Counted from the first letter of the stretch, positions 54,011 to 62,913 are shown. The stretch is DNA of 64,000 bases from Ruegeria sp. ANG-R (GCF_000813985.1 NZ_JWLJ01000001.1:1290453-1354452), one strand, 5' to 3'. Numbers and translations: made by a program. Notes: a model not told the origin generated them from the letters alone.

Positions 54011-54396
54011 GTACGCTCCAACGGTGTGTCCTGGCTGAAACTATTGATCCACACATCATGCCGCCGCTCCCAAAGGGAAGAGATCAGCATCGCCTCCCAC
54101 TCTGATGCGTCAGGCCGCAGGTAGTCTGCGCGATAGGAAAGCAAAACCACATCCGCTGATAACACGCGCAGTCTGGTGTCGCTGAGTTCATACTGTGCCA
54201 TCGTTGGCGCATCGGCAAACTGCCCCACGTGATCGTCGCGATTGGCAAAGCCAGATGGATAGACGCCCAGAAAATCGGGGCTCAGTAATGCGCGGTCTGC
54301 CTGAGCATTTCCCTCAACCAGCGCCGTCCACACCTGTTTTTCCAGCGAAAGTATCTGATCAAGCGTCGGGGCGGATTTGTTTTCAATATCTTGCAT
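54007..54396 (-). CDS. SnoaL/DUF4440-like small protein
   Basis: A 129-residue NTF2-fold protein of the DUF4440/SnoaL type: ILSLEKQVWTALVEGNAQADRALLSPDFLGVYPSG at the N-terminus and LSDTRLRVLSADVVLLSYRADY, LISSLWERRHDVWINSFSQDTPL in the core. Function unknown; such folds bind small molecules. The start is the ATG at 54396 (MQDIENKSAP); a TTG 13 codons upstream is possible. Coupled to glnE by an ATGA overlap. Confidence 0.75.
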   Translation of the reverse strand: MQDIENKSAPTLDQILSLEKQVWTALVEGNAQADRALLSPDFLGVYPSGFANRDDHVGQFADAPTMAQYELSDTRLRVLSADVVLLSYRADYLRPDASEWEAMLISSLWERRHDVWINSFSQDTPLERT

Positions 54397-54456
54397 AGGT
54401 GGAAATTGCGCCTGTTCCGTGACCGCGTCAACCAATCAGCTGCATTAACAAACAAA

Positions 54457-54534
54457 ATGTAAATCTTTTTCACATTGACCCCTTGCATTGCAGATTACCC
54501 TCTCCCATCTAGGAAATGTGAAAAGCATTTACAT
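54457..54534. promoter_or_regulatory. Inverted pair of 20-bp operator-like sites
   Basis: The 20-base site at 54457-54476 recurs inverted at 54515-54534 with two mismatches, 38 bases apart. Each contains TGTnAA-n-TTnACA symmetry (TGT-N11-ACA). They flank a TTGACC (-35-like, 54475-54480) and reach to 19 bases before the start of the DUF2852 gene, so they bracket its promoter region. Confidence 0.65.
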
Positions 54535-54553
54535 CCTAACTGGAGAGAGCAAA

Positions 54554-54979
54554 ATGACCGCATTGTCCGACCACGCCGTTCCCCAAAACCCGGGGTGGCT
54601 GCACCGAAGCGAAGCCTGGCTTGACAGCAAGGGCAAAGGCGCCTGGATCGCCGCAATGGTCCTTGGCTTTATCTTCTTCTGGCCGATCGGCCTGGCCTTT
54701 CTTGCCTATATGATCTGGAGCAAACGTATGTTCAGCAAATCCTGCAGCCGCCGTTCGTCGTGGAACAGTCACATGAGCGCGATGAAACCGTCGGGCAACA
54801 GCGCCTTTGACGCCTACAAGGCCGACACGCTGGCCCGGTTGGAGCGCGAACAGAAAGACTTTGAAGCCTTCCTGCACCGTCTGCGCGAAGCGAAGGACAA
54901 GGCTGAATTCGACGAGTTCATGGATGAACGCGCCCGCGACAACCGTGACGACAGCGAAAATGGCGAACAACCTGCTTAA
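54554..54979 (+). CDS. DUF2852 membrane protein
   Basis: A 141-residue protein with a Trp/Ser-rich N-terminus, one membrane helix pair (GAWIAAMVLGFIFFWPIGLAFLAYMIW, about 30-56) and a charged helical C-terminus rich in Arg/Glu (DTLARLEREQKDFEAFLHRLREAKDKAEFDEFMDERARD-type coiled coil, about 95-135). This is the DUF2852 pattern. Function unknown. GGAGAGAGC precedes the ATG at 54554. Upstream lies an unusual duplicated operator; downstream a clear terminator, so it is monocistronic and apparently tightly controlled. Confidence 0.85.
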   Translation: MTALSDHAVPQNPGWLHRSEAWLDSKGKGAWIAAMVLGFIFFWPIGLAFLAYMIWSKRMFSKSCSRRSSWNSHMSAMKPSGNSAFDAYKADTLARLEREQKDFEAFLHRLREAKDKAEFDEFMDERARDNRDDSENGEQPA

Positions 54980-54989
54980 TCGCAGCTTG

Positions 54990-55020
54990 CCCTGTCCCGC
55001 CCCTCGGGACAGGGTGTTTT
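54990..55020 (+). terminator. Rho-independent terminator of the DUF2852 gene
   Basis: CCCTGTCCCG (54990-54999) and CGGGACAGGG (55005-55014), 5-base loop, then TGTTTT. Confidence 0.92.
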
Positions 55021-55044
55021 CGCACAAGACCCGGACCACAGTAT

Positions 55045-55476
55045 ATGTCTCATCTGCCTGACCCCGACAGCCAACCCGAATTCTACCAATCCGTAGCGAC
55101 CAAGCGTTTCTTAGCGTGGCTGTTCGACATCGCCTTTATCTCATTGCTCTGTACGGTTGCGATCCTGCTGACCTTTGGCATGGGTTTTTTCATCCTGGCC
55201 CTGATCTACGCCGTGGTCAGCTTCGTCTACCGCGTCGTTACAATCGCCAACGGCTCGGCCACGCTGGGGATGCGTTTCATGGGAATCGAGCTGCGCGACG
55301 CGTTCGGCGCGCGGATGGATACCGGCAAGGCGATTGCGCACACGGCGGGATATTTCGTCAGCATGGCGTTTCCTGTTCTGCAGATCATCTCGGTCATCAT
55401 GATGATGACCAGCGCCCGCTGTCAGGGGCTGACCGATGCTTTCCTTGGCACCGTAATGATCAACCGACGCGCCTGA
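55045..55476 (+). CDS. RDD-family membrane protein
   Basis: A 143-residue protein with three membrane segments and the RDD hallmarks: ATKRFLAWLFDIAFISLL (Arg and Asp residues) and the central ANGSATLGMRFMGIELRDAFGARM. Some RDD proteins are sodium/proton antiporters; for most the role is unknown. It follows the DUF2852 terminator by 25 bases and is followed by the aminoacyl-transferase gene 75 bases downstream. Confidence 0.9.
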   Translation: MSHLPDPDSQPEFYQSVATKRFLAWLFDIAFISLLCTVAILLTFGMGFFILALIYAVVSFVYRVVTIANGSATLGMRFMGIELRDAFGARMDTGKAIAHTAGYFVSMAFPVLQIISVIMMMTSARCQGLTDAFLGTVMINRRA

Positions 55477-55551
55477 AAAACACCTGAGTGAAACACTTGG
55501 CGGCACCAAAAACCGTTGTTATCATCGGTCCCGAGGAAATGCGGGACCTTC

Positions 55552-56376
55552 ATGCGACACACGCTGCCAATCGCGCCACAATTCTATGTGACGGCACCCC
55601 AGCCCTGCCCTTATCTTGAGGGCAGGATGGAGCGTAAGCTGTTCACCGCCCTTCAGGGGGAAGGTGCAGACCAGCTGAACAATTGTCTTTCACAACAAGG
55701 GTTTCGCCGCTCGCAAAACGTCCTCTATCGCCCGTCCTGCACCGATTGCGCCGCGTGCCTGTCTGCCCGCATAGATGTTTCGAGTTTTCGACCAAGCAAG
55801 AGTCAAAAACGGGCGTATAAACGCAACTCCTACCTGACCAGACGCGCCACTTCGCCCTGGGCGACGGATGAGCAGTTCGATCTGTTTCGTCGCTATCTTG
55901 ATGCGCGTCACGCCGATGGCGGCATGGCCGATATGGATGTCTTCGAATTTGCCGCGATGATCGAGGAAACCCCGATTCGCAGCCGCGTTGTCGAATACGC
56001 CGACTCCGAAACGGGTGAGTTGATCGCCGTCAGCCTGACAGATGTCCTCGATGACGGGCTGAGCATGGTCTACTCGTTCTACGATCCACAGTTTCAGCAG
56101 AACTCGCTGGGCACCTACATGATCCTGGATCATATCGAGATCGCACGAGAGGCCGGGCTGCCCTACATCTATCTGGGCTATTGGGTGCCCGGCAGTCCCA
56201 AGATGGGCTATAAGGCCAAGTTTTCGGGCTTGCAGGTTTATCTTCAAGGCGCTTGGCAGCGGATCGAAAATCCCGAACAATATGCCCAGACGGCCCATCA
56301 TCCCCTTTCATCGGCCCCCATCGCCGAGCAGGTGGCCAATATCCAACTACCCGACCGACACCCCACCAAGGGCTGA
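55552..56376 (+). CDS. bpt: Aspartate/glutamate leucyl/arginyltransferase (Bpt/Ate family)
   Basis: A 274-residue aminoacyl-tRNA-protein transferase that adds a destabilising residue to N-terminal Asp/Glu (N-end rule). [20 protein letters not shown] with its cysteine cluster, SQKRAYKRN, and the GNAT-like core [44 protein letters not shown] are family signatures. Alphaproteobacterial members are usually annotated as arginyltransferase (Ate) or Bpt; which aminoacyl-tRNA it uses is not decided by sequence. The start is the ATG at 55552. Confidence 0.93.
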   Translation: MRHTLPIAPQFYVTAPQPCPYLEGRMERKLFTALQGEGADQLNNCLSQQGFRRSQNVLYRPSCTDCAACLSARIDVSSFRPSKSQKRAYKRNSYLTRRATSPWATDEQFDLFRRYLDARHADGGMADMDVFEFAAMIEETPIRSRVVEYADSETGELIAVSLTDVLDDGLSMVYSFYDPQFQQNSLGTYMILDHIEIAREAGLPYIYLGYWVPGSPKMGYKAKFSGLQVYLQGAWQRIENPEQYAQTAHHPLSSAPIAEQVANIQLPDRHPTKG

Positions 56377-56382
56377 ACAATC

Positions 56383-56790
56383 ATGCGGCAAAGTCTTCAC
56401 GCGGTGACGCTGGTCGTACCGGACTATGATGACGCAATCGACTTCTACACTCAGACGCTGAATTTCACGCTCACGCAGGATATCGATCTGGGCGACGGCA
56501 AACGCTGGGTGCGCGTAACACCGCCGGGTTCGGCTGACTCCTCGTTGTTACTGGCCAAGGCGGACGGTCCCCAGCAGATGGCTTCGGTCGGGAACCAGAC
56601 CGGCGGGCGTGTTGGGTTTTTCCTCGAAACCGATGACTTCTACCGTGATCATGCAGAAATGCTGGAATCCGGCGTCGGTTTCGAAGAACGCCCACGCCAC
56701 GAACCTTATGGAATTGTCGCCGTGTGGCGCGATCCGTTCGGAAACCGTTGGGACCTGATCGAATTCTCGACATCGGCATCCGCCAAATAA
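56383..56790 (+). CDS. VOC-family (glyoxalase-like) protein
   Basis: A 135-residue glyoxalase/bleomycin-resistance-fold protein with two beta-alpha-beta-beta-beta modules: MRQSLHAVTLVVPDYDDAIDFYTQTL and GRVGFFLETDDFYRDHAEMLESGV, with candidate metal-binding His6 and a C-terminal Glu in RWDLIEFS. Substrate unknown. It starts 7 bases after the bpt stop, probably in the same transcript. Confidence 0.9.
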   Translation: MRQSLHAVTLVVPDYDDAIDFYTQTLNFTLTQDIDLGDGKRWVRVTPPGSADSSLLLAKADGPQQMASVGNQTGGRVGFFLETDDFYRDHAEMLESGVGFEERPRHEPYGIVAVWRDPFGNRWDLIEFSTSASAK

Positions 56791-56887
56791 ACACATGAAT
56801 TTCATTAAGTTATGCATGGATCACACGTGCAACAGGCAATCATTAAGCATTTTTAATCAGGCTCCCCGCATTCTGGCAATTGAAAGC

Positions 56888-56983
56888 TGACGTAACGTCA
56901 CCAGATTGACCCCGCTTCTTAATGCTCAGTCCAGACCTGAGACCCACAGCCAGCCAACGCGCTGCTTGGGCTGGCTTTTTTTT
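56888..56983 (+). promoter_or_regulatory. Structured leader with terminator before the symporter gene
   Basis: The palindrome TGACGTAACGTCA (56888-56900) is followed by a small hairpin (CTCAG 56925-56929 with CTGAG 56937-56941) and a strong intrinsic terminator (AGCCAGCC 56948-56955 with GGCTGGCT 56969-56976 and an eight-T run to 56983). The terminator lies 50 bases before the symporter start and 158 bases after the VOC gene. It either ends a small RNA or the VOC transcript, or works as an attenuator of the symporter. Confidence 0.7.
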
Positions 56984-57032
56984 GCTGTGACAGGCCCCCT
57001 GCCTGGTCGCAGAGGTTCTGAAGGAGGGGAAA

Positions 57033-58391
57033 ATGGTAAATGCCGCACGACGGCTGGTCTCGGCCAGTCTGACGACCCAGATTCTGATCGCACTGGCCCT
57101 TGGGTCGGTCTTTGGACTGGTGCTGAATTATCTCGACATCACTGCGCTCAACATCACTCTTGTTCAAGGGGTGCTGTCGATGCTTGGGCAGATGTTCCTC
57201 AACGCTCTGCAAATGCTTGTTGTTCCGCTGGTCGTGTTCTCACTGCTTTGCGGTGTGGTCGGCATCGGCGACGTCAAACTGCTTGGCCGCGTCGGAGGGT
57301 TGACCTTCGTCACCTATCTGGCCACCACGGCGCTGGCGGTAACCACCGCTTTGATCTTTGCCAGCCTGATCGGTCCGGGCACGGGCTTTGAAAGCATGTA
57401 TCTGGCTGGCGACGGCGTGAGTGTCGCCAACCCGCAGACGACGTGGGAGATTCTGGCGAACATCATTCCCAGAAACCCGATCAACGCGCTGGCCAATGGC
57501 GAGATGTTGCAGATCATCTTTTACGTCATGGTCGTCGGCATTGCAGTTCTGATGATGGGCAATCGCGCCAGAGCTTTTGTCGAAGGTTGTGAATTCATGA
57601 ATGAACTGGCGATGAAAATCGTCAAGATCGTCATGGCCTTTGCCCCTATCGGGGTGTTCAGTCTGATTGCCAAGACCTTTGCGATGGAGGGGTTCGGGCT
57701 GTTCGGCCCGGTGATCGGATATCTGACAACGATCAGCCTGACGCTGGTGTTCCACCTGTGTGTCACACTGATGGCGCTGCTCTATTTCACCACGGGTCTG
57801 AGCCCTCGGATGTTCCTGCGCAAGATGCGCTCGGCTCAGGTATTCGCCTTCTCGACCTCCAGCTCGAACGCGACAATTCCCGCCAGTATGCAGTGCGTCA
57901 CGCAGCGCATCGGTGTGGACCGCTCGGTTGCCTCGTTCGGTATTCCGCTGGGTGCGACGATCAACATGGACGGGACCGCGATCATGCACGGCGTGGCGAC
58001 GGTATTCCTGGCCAACGCCTATGGCATCGATCTGGGGTTGAGCGGGTATCTGACTATCATCTCGATCTCGGTTCTGGCCTCGATCGGCACGGCGGGCGTT
58101 CCGGGCGTGGGGATCGTGATGCTGGCAATGGTACTGAACCAATTGGGTATGCCGCTTGAGGGTATCGGGATCATACTGGCCGTTGACCGGATTCTCGACA
58201 TGATGCGGACGGTCGTGAATGTCACCGGTGACGCCGTTGTAACGACCATCGTCGGGCAAAGGGTCGGTAAGCTGGACAAGGCCGTCTTCGACGACCCGGA
58301 TGCCGGAGTGCTTGGGTCCACGGACCTGACAATCGACCACGCAGCGGAACAGGAGTTCGCGAAGCTGACCCATCCACATCCGCAATCCTGA
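57033..58391 (+). CDS. Dicarboxylate/amino acid:cation symporter (DAACS family)
   Basis: A 452-residue GltP/DctA-type symporter with eight or so membrane segments. The hairpin HP1 region FSTSSSNATIP and the transmembrane-7 motif INMDGTAIMHG are clear; the C-terminal TAGVPGVGIVMLAMVLNQLGMP and DRILDMMRTVVNVTGDA complete the substrate and sodium sites. The conserved DRxxDMxRT and NMDGT point to glutamate/aspartate or C4-dicarboxylate uptake with Na+ or H+. A strong ribosome binding site (GAAGGAGGGG) precedes the ATG. A terminator follows at 58398. Confidence 0.93.
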   Translation: MVNAARRLVSASLTTQILIALALGSVFGLVLNYLDITALNITLVQGVLSMLGQMFLNALQMLVVPLVVFSLLCGVVGIGDVKLLGRVGGLTFVTYLATTALAVTTALIFASLIGPGTGFESMYLAGDGVSVANPQTTWEILANIIPRNPINALANGEMLQIIFYVMVVGIAVLMMGNRARAFVEGCEFMNELAMKIVKIVMAFAPIGVFSLIAKTFAMEGFGLFGPVIGYLTTISLTLVFHLCVTLMALLYFTTGLSPRMFLRKMRSAQVFAFSTSSSNATIPASMQCVTQRIGVDRSVASFGIPLGATINMDGTAIMHGVATVFLANAYGIDLGLSGYLTIISISVLASIGTAGVPGVGIVMLAMVLNQLGMPLEGIGIILAVDRILDMMRTVVNVTGDAVVTTIVGQRVGKLDKAVFDDPDAGVLGSTDLTIDHAAEQEFAKLTHPHPQS

Positions 58392-58397
58392 CATGAA

Positions 58398-58425
58398 AAA
58401 CGGAGGCCCGGATGGGCCTCCGTTT
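58398..58425. terminator. Bidirectional terminator between symporter and TRAP genes
   Basis: AAACGGAGGCCC (58398-58409) and GGGCCTCCGTTT (58414-58425), a perfect 12-bp stem with a 4-base loop; A-rich on one side and T-rich on the other, so it can stop both convergent transcripts. Confidence 0.92.
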
Positions 58426-58445
58426 CCGCTGTCAGGCAATTCGGA

Positions 58446-60800
58446 TCAGTTCGGTATCAGATCCGGCACGATCGTCACGATCGACGGGAAGAACCACAAG
58501 ATCCCGATCCCAACAACCTGAATGATCACGAATGGTATGATCCCCCGGTAAATATGACCGGTTGTAACCTCTTTCGGTGCAACCCCGCGCAGATAGAACA
58601 ACGCGAACCCGAAAGGTGGCGTCAGGAACGAGGTCTGCAGGTTCACCGCCACCATGATGGTCACCCATTTCGGATCGAACGACCCGCCATAGATCACCGG
58701 CCCCACTATTGGGATCACGATGTAGATGATCTCGAGGAAATCCAGCACGAAGCCCAGGAAGAACAACACCAGCATCACGATCAGGAAAACCGTGAACTCG
58801 TTGTCGAAGCTTTTGAGGAACTGCTGGATGTAATGCTCTCCGCCGAACGAGATCACCACCAGGTTCAGCAGTTGCGATCCGATCAGAATGGTGAAGACCA
58901 TCGAGGTCACCTTGGCCGTCTCGCGCACCACCGGGGTCAATACTCCGCTGGCAAACAGAACCCAGCAGGCGAACAACAGTCCGAACAGCGCATAGAGGTA
59001 AGCCGCATAGGCGATGATGAACGCGATCCAGGTATCGACCGAGACATGGCCCTGATTGACGCGCAGATCAAAGTTCACACCCATCAGCAGGGCGATGATC
59101 ACAGCGAAGGTCGACCAGATGATCACCTTGCCCGACCGGCCCTGATCCTGAAGCTTGCGGTAGGCAGCCAGCATGATAGCCCCGCCCGCCCCCAATGCGG
59201 CGGCCGGCGTCGGGTTGGTCACGCCGCCAAGGATCGAACCCAGCACCGCAATGATCAGAACCAGCGGTGGGAAAACCACACGGATCAAGTCATTTGTGGC
59301 GCAGCGCGCTGCCGCCTCCTTGCAGCCATAGATCGCTATTGCAAAGGGTATGGCCAGCAACAGGAAGGTCGACCCCGATGAGGTCGTCGGCGCAACCAGC
59401 AGCACATCGACCAACAGCATCAGCAACAAACCGATGGCTCCGACGATCAGCGGCTGCGGCGACCGCGATGGTGCGATGCCGCGCCCCAGAACCAGCGTCA
59501 GGCCCAGCAGCACCACCATCACGGCCACGCCGCTTCCAATCGGTGCAGCCGCCGCGATCTTGGCTTCTTTTGCCGCGGCCAGTTCCTCTTCGCTCAGACG
59601 ATGGGACTCCGAGGCCCCCCCGGCGGCGTCAATCGCCTCCTGCTCGGCCACGGCTTGATCCCAGACAGACTGCCCATGCAGTTCGATCATCGAGGCCTTA
59701 CACTCTTCGGACACGTTCGTGCGCAAAGACGCGCTTTGCCCGATATCCGAAAATGCCGAGACCGAGATGTTCTGGCTGCCGATTACACCCGCGCTGCCCA
59801 GCAGCACGGCGCCTACGATCAGGGCGACCGGAGCACCCAGCAACCAGGTCAGACCTTCGGACCGCGTGATGGTCTCGCCGGAACCGCCCGCCAACTCGAC
59901 CGCTGGCGCCTTTTCCGGGTTCAGCAGCGCGTAGCCAAAGGCATAGAGCGCATAGAGCAATGCCAGCAGTATCCCCGGCAGCAGCGCCGCCTGAAACAGC
60001 GTACCGACCGAAACCACCGCAGGCTCACCCAGATAGGTCAGCGCGTCGGTACACCCGGCCTCGACCGCGCGGGTTTCCTGAGCGGTCGAATAGAGATCGC
60101 CCGCCAGTGTGCCCAGCAAAACGATCACGATCGAGGGCGGAATGATCTGCCCCAACGTGCCCGAGGCCGCGATGACACCCGTCGCCAGTTCCGGCGAATA
60201 GTTGTTCCGCAGCATGGTCGGCAGCGCCAGCAAGCCCATGGTCACCACGGTTGCGCCAACGATCCCGGTCGACGCTGCAAGAAACGCGCCCACGACCACA
60301 ATCGACACCGCCAGACCACCGGGCAGCGGGCCAAAGACGCGTGCCATGGTGGTCAGCAGATCGTTTGCGATCTTGGAGCGCTCAAGCGTGATGCCCATCA
60401 GAACGAACATCAGCACCGCAAGCAGCGTTTCGATGGATTGCCCGGCCAGAACACGTTCGTTCATGCGGTTCACAATGAACGAGACATTCCGGTCAAGAGC
60501 GGTCTCCCAGCCCTGCACAAAGACAGGTTCCGCGATCCGCGGCAAATCCGGGTATCGGAACACCGATATGATGTCAGGTTTGACCCCCGAATTCACAAGA
60601 TCCCGATAGGCCTGCGATCCGGTATCGATCGCCTGGTGTACCAGCAGCCCGGCACTGTCCAGCGCGGCGATAATCCCGAACGAGATTATACCGGCACCAG
60701 CGATTGCGAATGCCACGGGGAAGCCTGAAAGAATGCCTCCGAAAAGGCAGAAAAATACGATAATGAGGCCTATCTCGACGCCATCAAGTCCGAATAGCAT
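58446..60800 (-). CDS. TRAP transporter large permease (DctM-like), extra-long type
   Basis: A 784-residue integral membrane protein of the DctM family with two extra soluble segments, roughly residues 56-120 and 341-418, which make it nearly twice as long as a typical DctM (about 430). The conserved core is visible: LAVLMFVLMGITLERS, FLAASTGIVGATVVTMGLLALPTMLRNNYSPELATGVIAASGTLGQIIPPSIVI and the C-terminal DFLEIIYIVIPIVGPVI, TSFLTPPFGFALFYLRG. It belongs to the mannitol/chloroaromatic (2-oxoacid, TakM-like) branch. It couples sodium flow to uptake of the solute presented by the binding protein at 61802. Confidence 0.92.
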   Translation of the reverse strand: MLFGLDGVEIGLIIVFFCLFGGILSGFPVAFAIAGAGIISFGIIAALDSAGLLVHQAIDTGSQAYRDLVNSGVKPDIISVFRYPDLPRIAEPVFVQGWETALDRNVSFIVNRMNERVLAGQSIETLLAVLMFVLMGITLERSKIANDLLTTMARVFGPLPGGLAVSIVVVGAFLAASTGIVGATVVTMGLLALPTMLRNNYSPELATGVIAASGTLGQIIPPSIVIVLLGTLAGDLYSTAQETRAVEAGCTDALTYLGEPAVVSVGTLFQAALLPGILLALLYALYAFGYALLNPEKAPAVELAGGSGETITRSEGLTWLLGAPVALIVGAVLLGSAGVIGSQNISVSAFSDIGQSASLRTNVSEECKASMIELHGQSVWDQAVAEQEAIDAAGGASESHRLSEEELAAAKEAKIAAAAPIGSGVAVMVVLLGLTLVLGRGIAPSRSPQPLIVGAIGLLLMLLVDVLLVAPTTSSGSTFLLLAIPFAIAIYGCKEAAARCATNDLIRVVFPPLVLIIAVLGSILGGVTNPTPAAALGAGGAIMLAAYRKLQDQGRSGKVIIWSTFAVIIALLMGVNFDLRVNQGHVSVDTWIAFIIAYAAYLYALFGLLFACWVLFASGVLTPVVRETAKVTSMVFTILIGSQLLNLVVISFGGEHYIQQFLKSFDNEFTVFLIVMLVLFFLGFVLDFLEIIYIVIPIVGPVIYGGSFDPKWVTIMVAVNLQTSFLTPPFGFALFYLRGVAPKEVTTGHIYRGIIPFVIIQVVGIGILWFFPSIVTIVPDLIPN

Positions 60801-60817
60801 TGTCTGGGTCTCCGTCC

Positions 60818-61708
60818 TTAATGCGTGCCTTCGTAGGCTTCTTCACCCTCACCAAGGCTGTCCTTGTCGAGGTATTTTCCGGCGCTTTCCGGCCCTTCCA
60901 CATATTCCAGATACGAGCGGTACAGGAACGCGATGGCGTGCAGGAACACCATGGCGGCAAAGGCCACCAGCAGAATCTTGAACAGGAAGTAAGCGTTGAA
61001 CCCATTTGGGCTGAACCCGATGGTTTCCACGTTCCACCGCAACGCGCGCGACTTGGCAAGCAGCCGGTCCAGCGTGTCACTGGCCGAGGGTTTCGGCACG
61101 ATCAGGTGACGCCACATGAAGTACCAGCCATACATCCAGGTCAGCACGGCCATCGGCATCATGAACAGGACCGCACCGCACATATCGACGACGCGCTTGG
61201 CACGATGGCTGATGCCTGCATAGATCAAATCGACGCGGACGTGGCCTCCTTGCACGAAGGTATAGGTGCAGCACAGGCACACGACCATCGCGTTATAAAG
61301 CTTCAGTTCCTCAGCCCACCAGCTGACATCCATCTGCAGCGGGATACCGAAACCGAACGAGATATCCGGTCTGGTGAAAACGCGCTGCATAAAGACGATA
61401 ACGATCTGTTGCAGCACCATGAGCAGACCGGCCCATGCGAAGAAACGTCCGAACGTATTGGCAAAGGCTTCAAGCCCGCGAACACATCCCCACAGGAACT
61501 GGTTCTTCCAGATCCCCACTGCGGTTACGATCAGAAACAGCGTGAAGACGACAAAGAAAAACTCGACCGAGCCGCCGTAATAGACAAATCGCATGATGGC
61601 CTGTTTGTCCGACCAGTCCAGCCACAGGGCGGGATGAGTGACGGCGTATCCGAAGTTATAGAACGCCTGAGCGATGTTCTGGAAAAACCAGACGATTGCG
61701 TCCAGCAT
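60818..61708 (-). CDS. TRAP transporter small permease (DctQ-like), long type
   Basis: A 296-residue DctQ-family protein with about five membrane segments, longer than the usual 160-190 residues, matching the long TRAP subfamily of its partner. GFGIPLQMDVSWWAEELKLYNAMVVCLCCTYTFVQGGHVRVDLIY is the DctQ signature; an acidic cytoplasmic tail follows (YLDKDSLGEGEEAYEG). It lies between dctP-like and dctM-like genes, 17 bases before the latter. Confidence 0.92.
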   Translation of the reverse strand: MLDAIVWFFQNIAQAFYNFGYAVTHPALWLDWSDKQAIMRFVYYGGSVEFFFVVFTLFLIVTAVGIWKNQFLWGCVRGLEAFANTFGRFFAWAGLLMVLQQIVIVFMQRVFTRPDISFGFGIPLQMDVSWWAEELKLYNAMVVCLCCTYTFVQGGHVRVDLIYAGISHRAKRVVDMCGAVLFMMPMAVLTWMYGWYFMWRHLIVPKPSASDTLDRLLAKSRALRWNVETIGFSPNGFNAYFLFKILLVAFAAMVFLHAIAFLYRSYLEYVEGPESAGKYLDKDSLGEGEEAYEGTH

Positions 61709-61751
61709 AGTTCCCTCGTTCTTTCAGGCCGCCAACGTGTCGGTGGCCCGC

Positions 61752-61786
61752 AAAATAGAAACCGGGCCCCGAAAAGCGGAGCCCGG
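61752..61786 (-). terminator. Hairpin between the dctP- and dctQ-like genes
   Basis: On the minus strand CCGGGC (61786-61781) and GCCCGG (61767-61762) with an extra inner stem, followed by a U-rich stretch (TTTCTATTTTG). It can partially terminate transcription so that the binding protein is made in excess of the membrane subunits, as commonly seen in such operons. Confidence 0.75.
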
Positions 61787-61801
61787 ACATGTGTGTGAAA
61801 T

Positions 61802-62884
61802 TTAGCCGAAGACGCGGTCGCGCTGCGAACGGTAGGCTGTGATCGAGTCCGAAATCCAACCCGACGAGGCACGCATCGAGCCCATGTAATCGTTGAAGAT
61901 TTCGGCAAACAGCTCGTCGCCCATGAACTCGTCGAACACCTTCTGCGACGCGGCACCGAAGCCATCCCAGACCGAGTCGGGGAACTCCAGAACCTTGACG
62001 CCGCCGGCTTTCAGGCGCTCCAGCGCCGCACCGTTGTTCATCAGGTACTGAGACAGGTTCCAGACATTCGCATCGCCTGCCGAGATCTCCACCGCTTTCT
62101 GCTGCGTCGGTGTCAGGCTGTCAAAGACGTCACGGTTCATTGCCAGCGTCAGACCGGCGGAAGGCTCGTGGAAGCCCGCAGCATAGTAGGTCTTGGTGAT
62201 CTCCTGGAAGCCTGCTTTTTCATCTGCCCAGGGGCCGATCCACTCGGTCGCATCAATCGCACCCGAAGCCAGCGCCTGATACACCTCGGCACCGGGGATG
62301 TTCTGAACCGACGCGCCCATATAGCCAAGCGCTTTGCCGCCCAGACCGGGCATCCGGATTTTCAGACCGTTGAAATCTTCGGGGCTGTTGATCTCTTTCT
62401 TGTACCAACCGCCCGCCTGCGTACCGGTGTTCCCGGCCAGGAAGGATTTCAGGCCAAAGATCTGACCCAGCTGATCATAGAGTTCGATCCCGTTGCCGTG
62501 ATAGTACCAGTTGTTCAGTTCGATCGCGGTCATGCCGAACGGCACACCGGTGAAGAACGCAAAACCGGGATGCTGGTTCACAAAGTAGTAGTCGGCGGCG
62601 TGATACATGTCGGCCTGGCCCGAGGTCACGGCGTCGAACACTTCGAACGCGCCAACCAGTTCACCTGCCGCCTTGACATCGATGGTCAGCGAGCCATCGC
62701 TGACCGCGTTGATGTTGTCCGCTGTCTTTTGTGCTGCATCAAAAACACCTGCAAGGCCGCGGCCCCACGATGTCACCATGGTCAGCGTGCGCTTGCCCTG
62801 CGCATAGGCCGGTGCCGCCAGCGCAGTTGTTGCTGCTGCCGAGCCGCCCAGTGCCGACGTTTTCAGAAACTTACGACGATCCAT
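61802..62884 (-). CDS. TRAP substrate-binding protein (DctP/TakP-like)
   Basis: A 360-residue periplasmic protein with a twin-arginine signal (MDRRKFLKTSALGGSAAAT, cleavage near APAYAQ), followed by the DctP fold: VTSWGRGLAGVFDAAQKTADNI, GQADMYHAADYYFVNQHPGFAFFTGVPFGM, and GLKIRMPGLGGKALGYMGA (the conserved Arg that binds a carboxylate). It resembles the 2-oxoacid-binding TakP group. The substrate is likely an organic acid; identity is not resolved. Divergent from a Cache-domain sensor kinase. Confidence 0.93.
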   Translation of the reverse strand: MDRRKFLKTSALGGSAAATTALAAPAYAQGKRTLTMVTSWGRGLAGVFDAAQKTADNINAVSDGSLTIDVKAAGELVGAFEVFDAVTSGQADMYHAADYYFVNQHPGFAFFTGVPFGMTAIELNNWYYHGNGIELYDQLGQIFGLKSFLAGNTGTQAGGWYKKEINSPEDFNGLKIRMPGLGGKALGYMGASVQNIPGAEVYQALASGAIDATEWIGPWADEKAGFQEITKTYYAAGFHEPSAGLTLAMNRDVFDSLTPTQQKAVEISAGDANVWNLSQYLMNNGAALERLKAGGVKVLEFPDSVWDGFGAASQKVFDEFMGDELFAEIFNDYMGSMRASSGWISDSITAYRSQRDRVFG

Positions 62885-62913
62885 ATGAGTGATCCTCCCC
62901 TACATATTCATTA

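Noticed and set aside
53063-54124. 353-residue plus-strand frame opposite glnE
   Set aside because: Antisense shadow of glnE with unnatural composition.
54457-54534. PpsR/CrtJ-type operators (TGT-N12-ACA)
   Set aside because: The spacing here is 11, and the flanking bases do not match; no photosynthesis gene is in the window.
57240-58439. 399-residue minus-strand frame opposite the symporter
   Set aside because: Extremely His/Arg/Asp-rich antisense frame with no hydrophobic core; the membrane-protein frame on the plus strand is clearly the gene.
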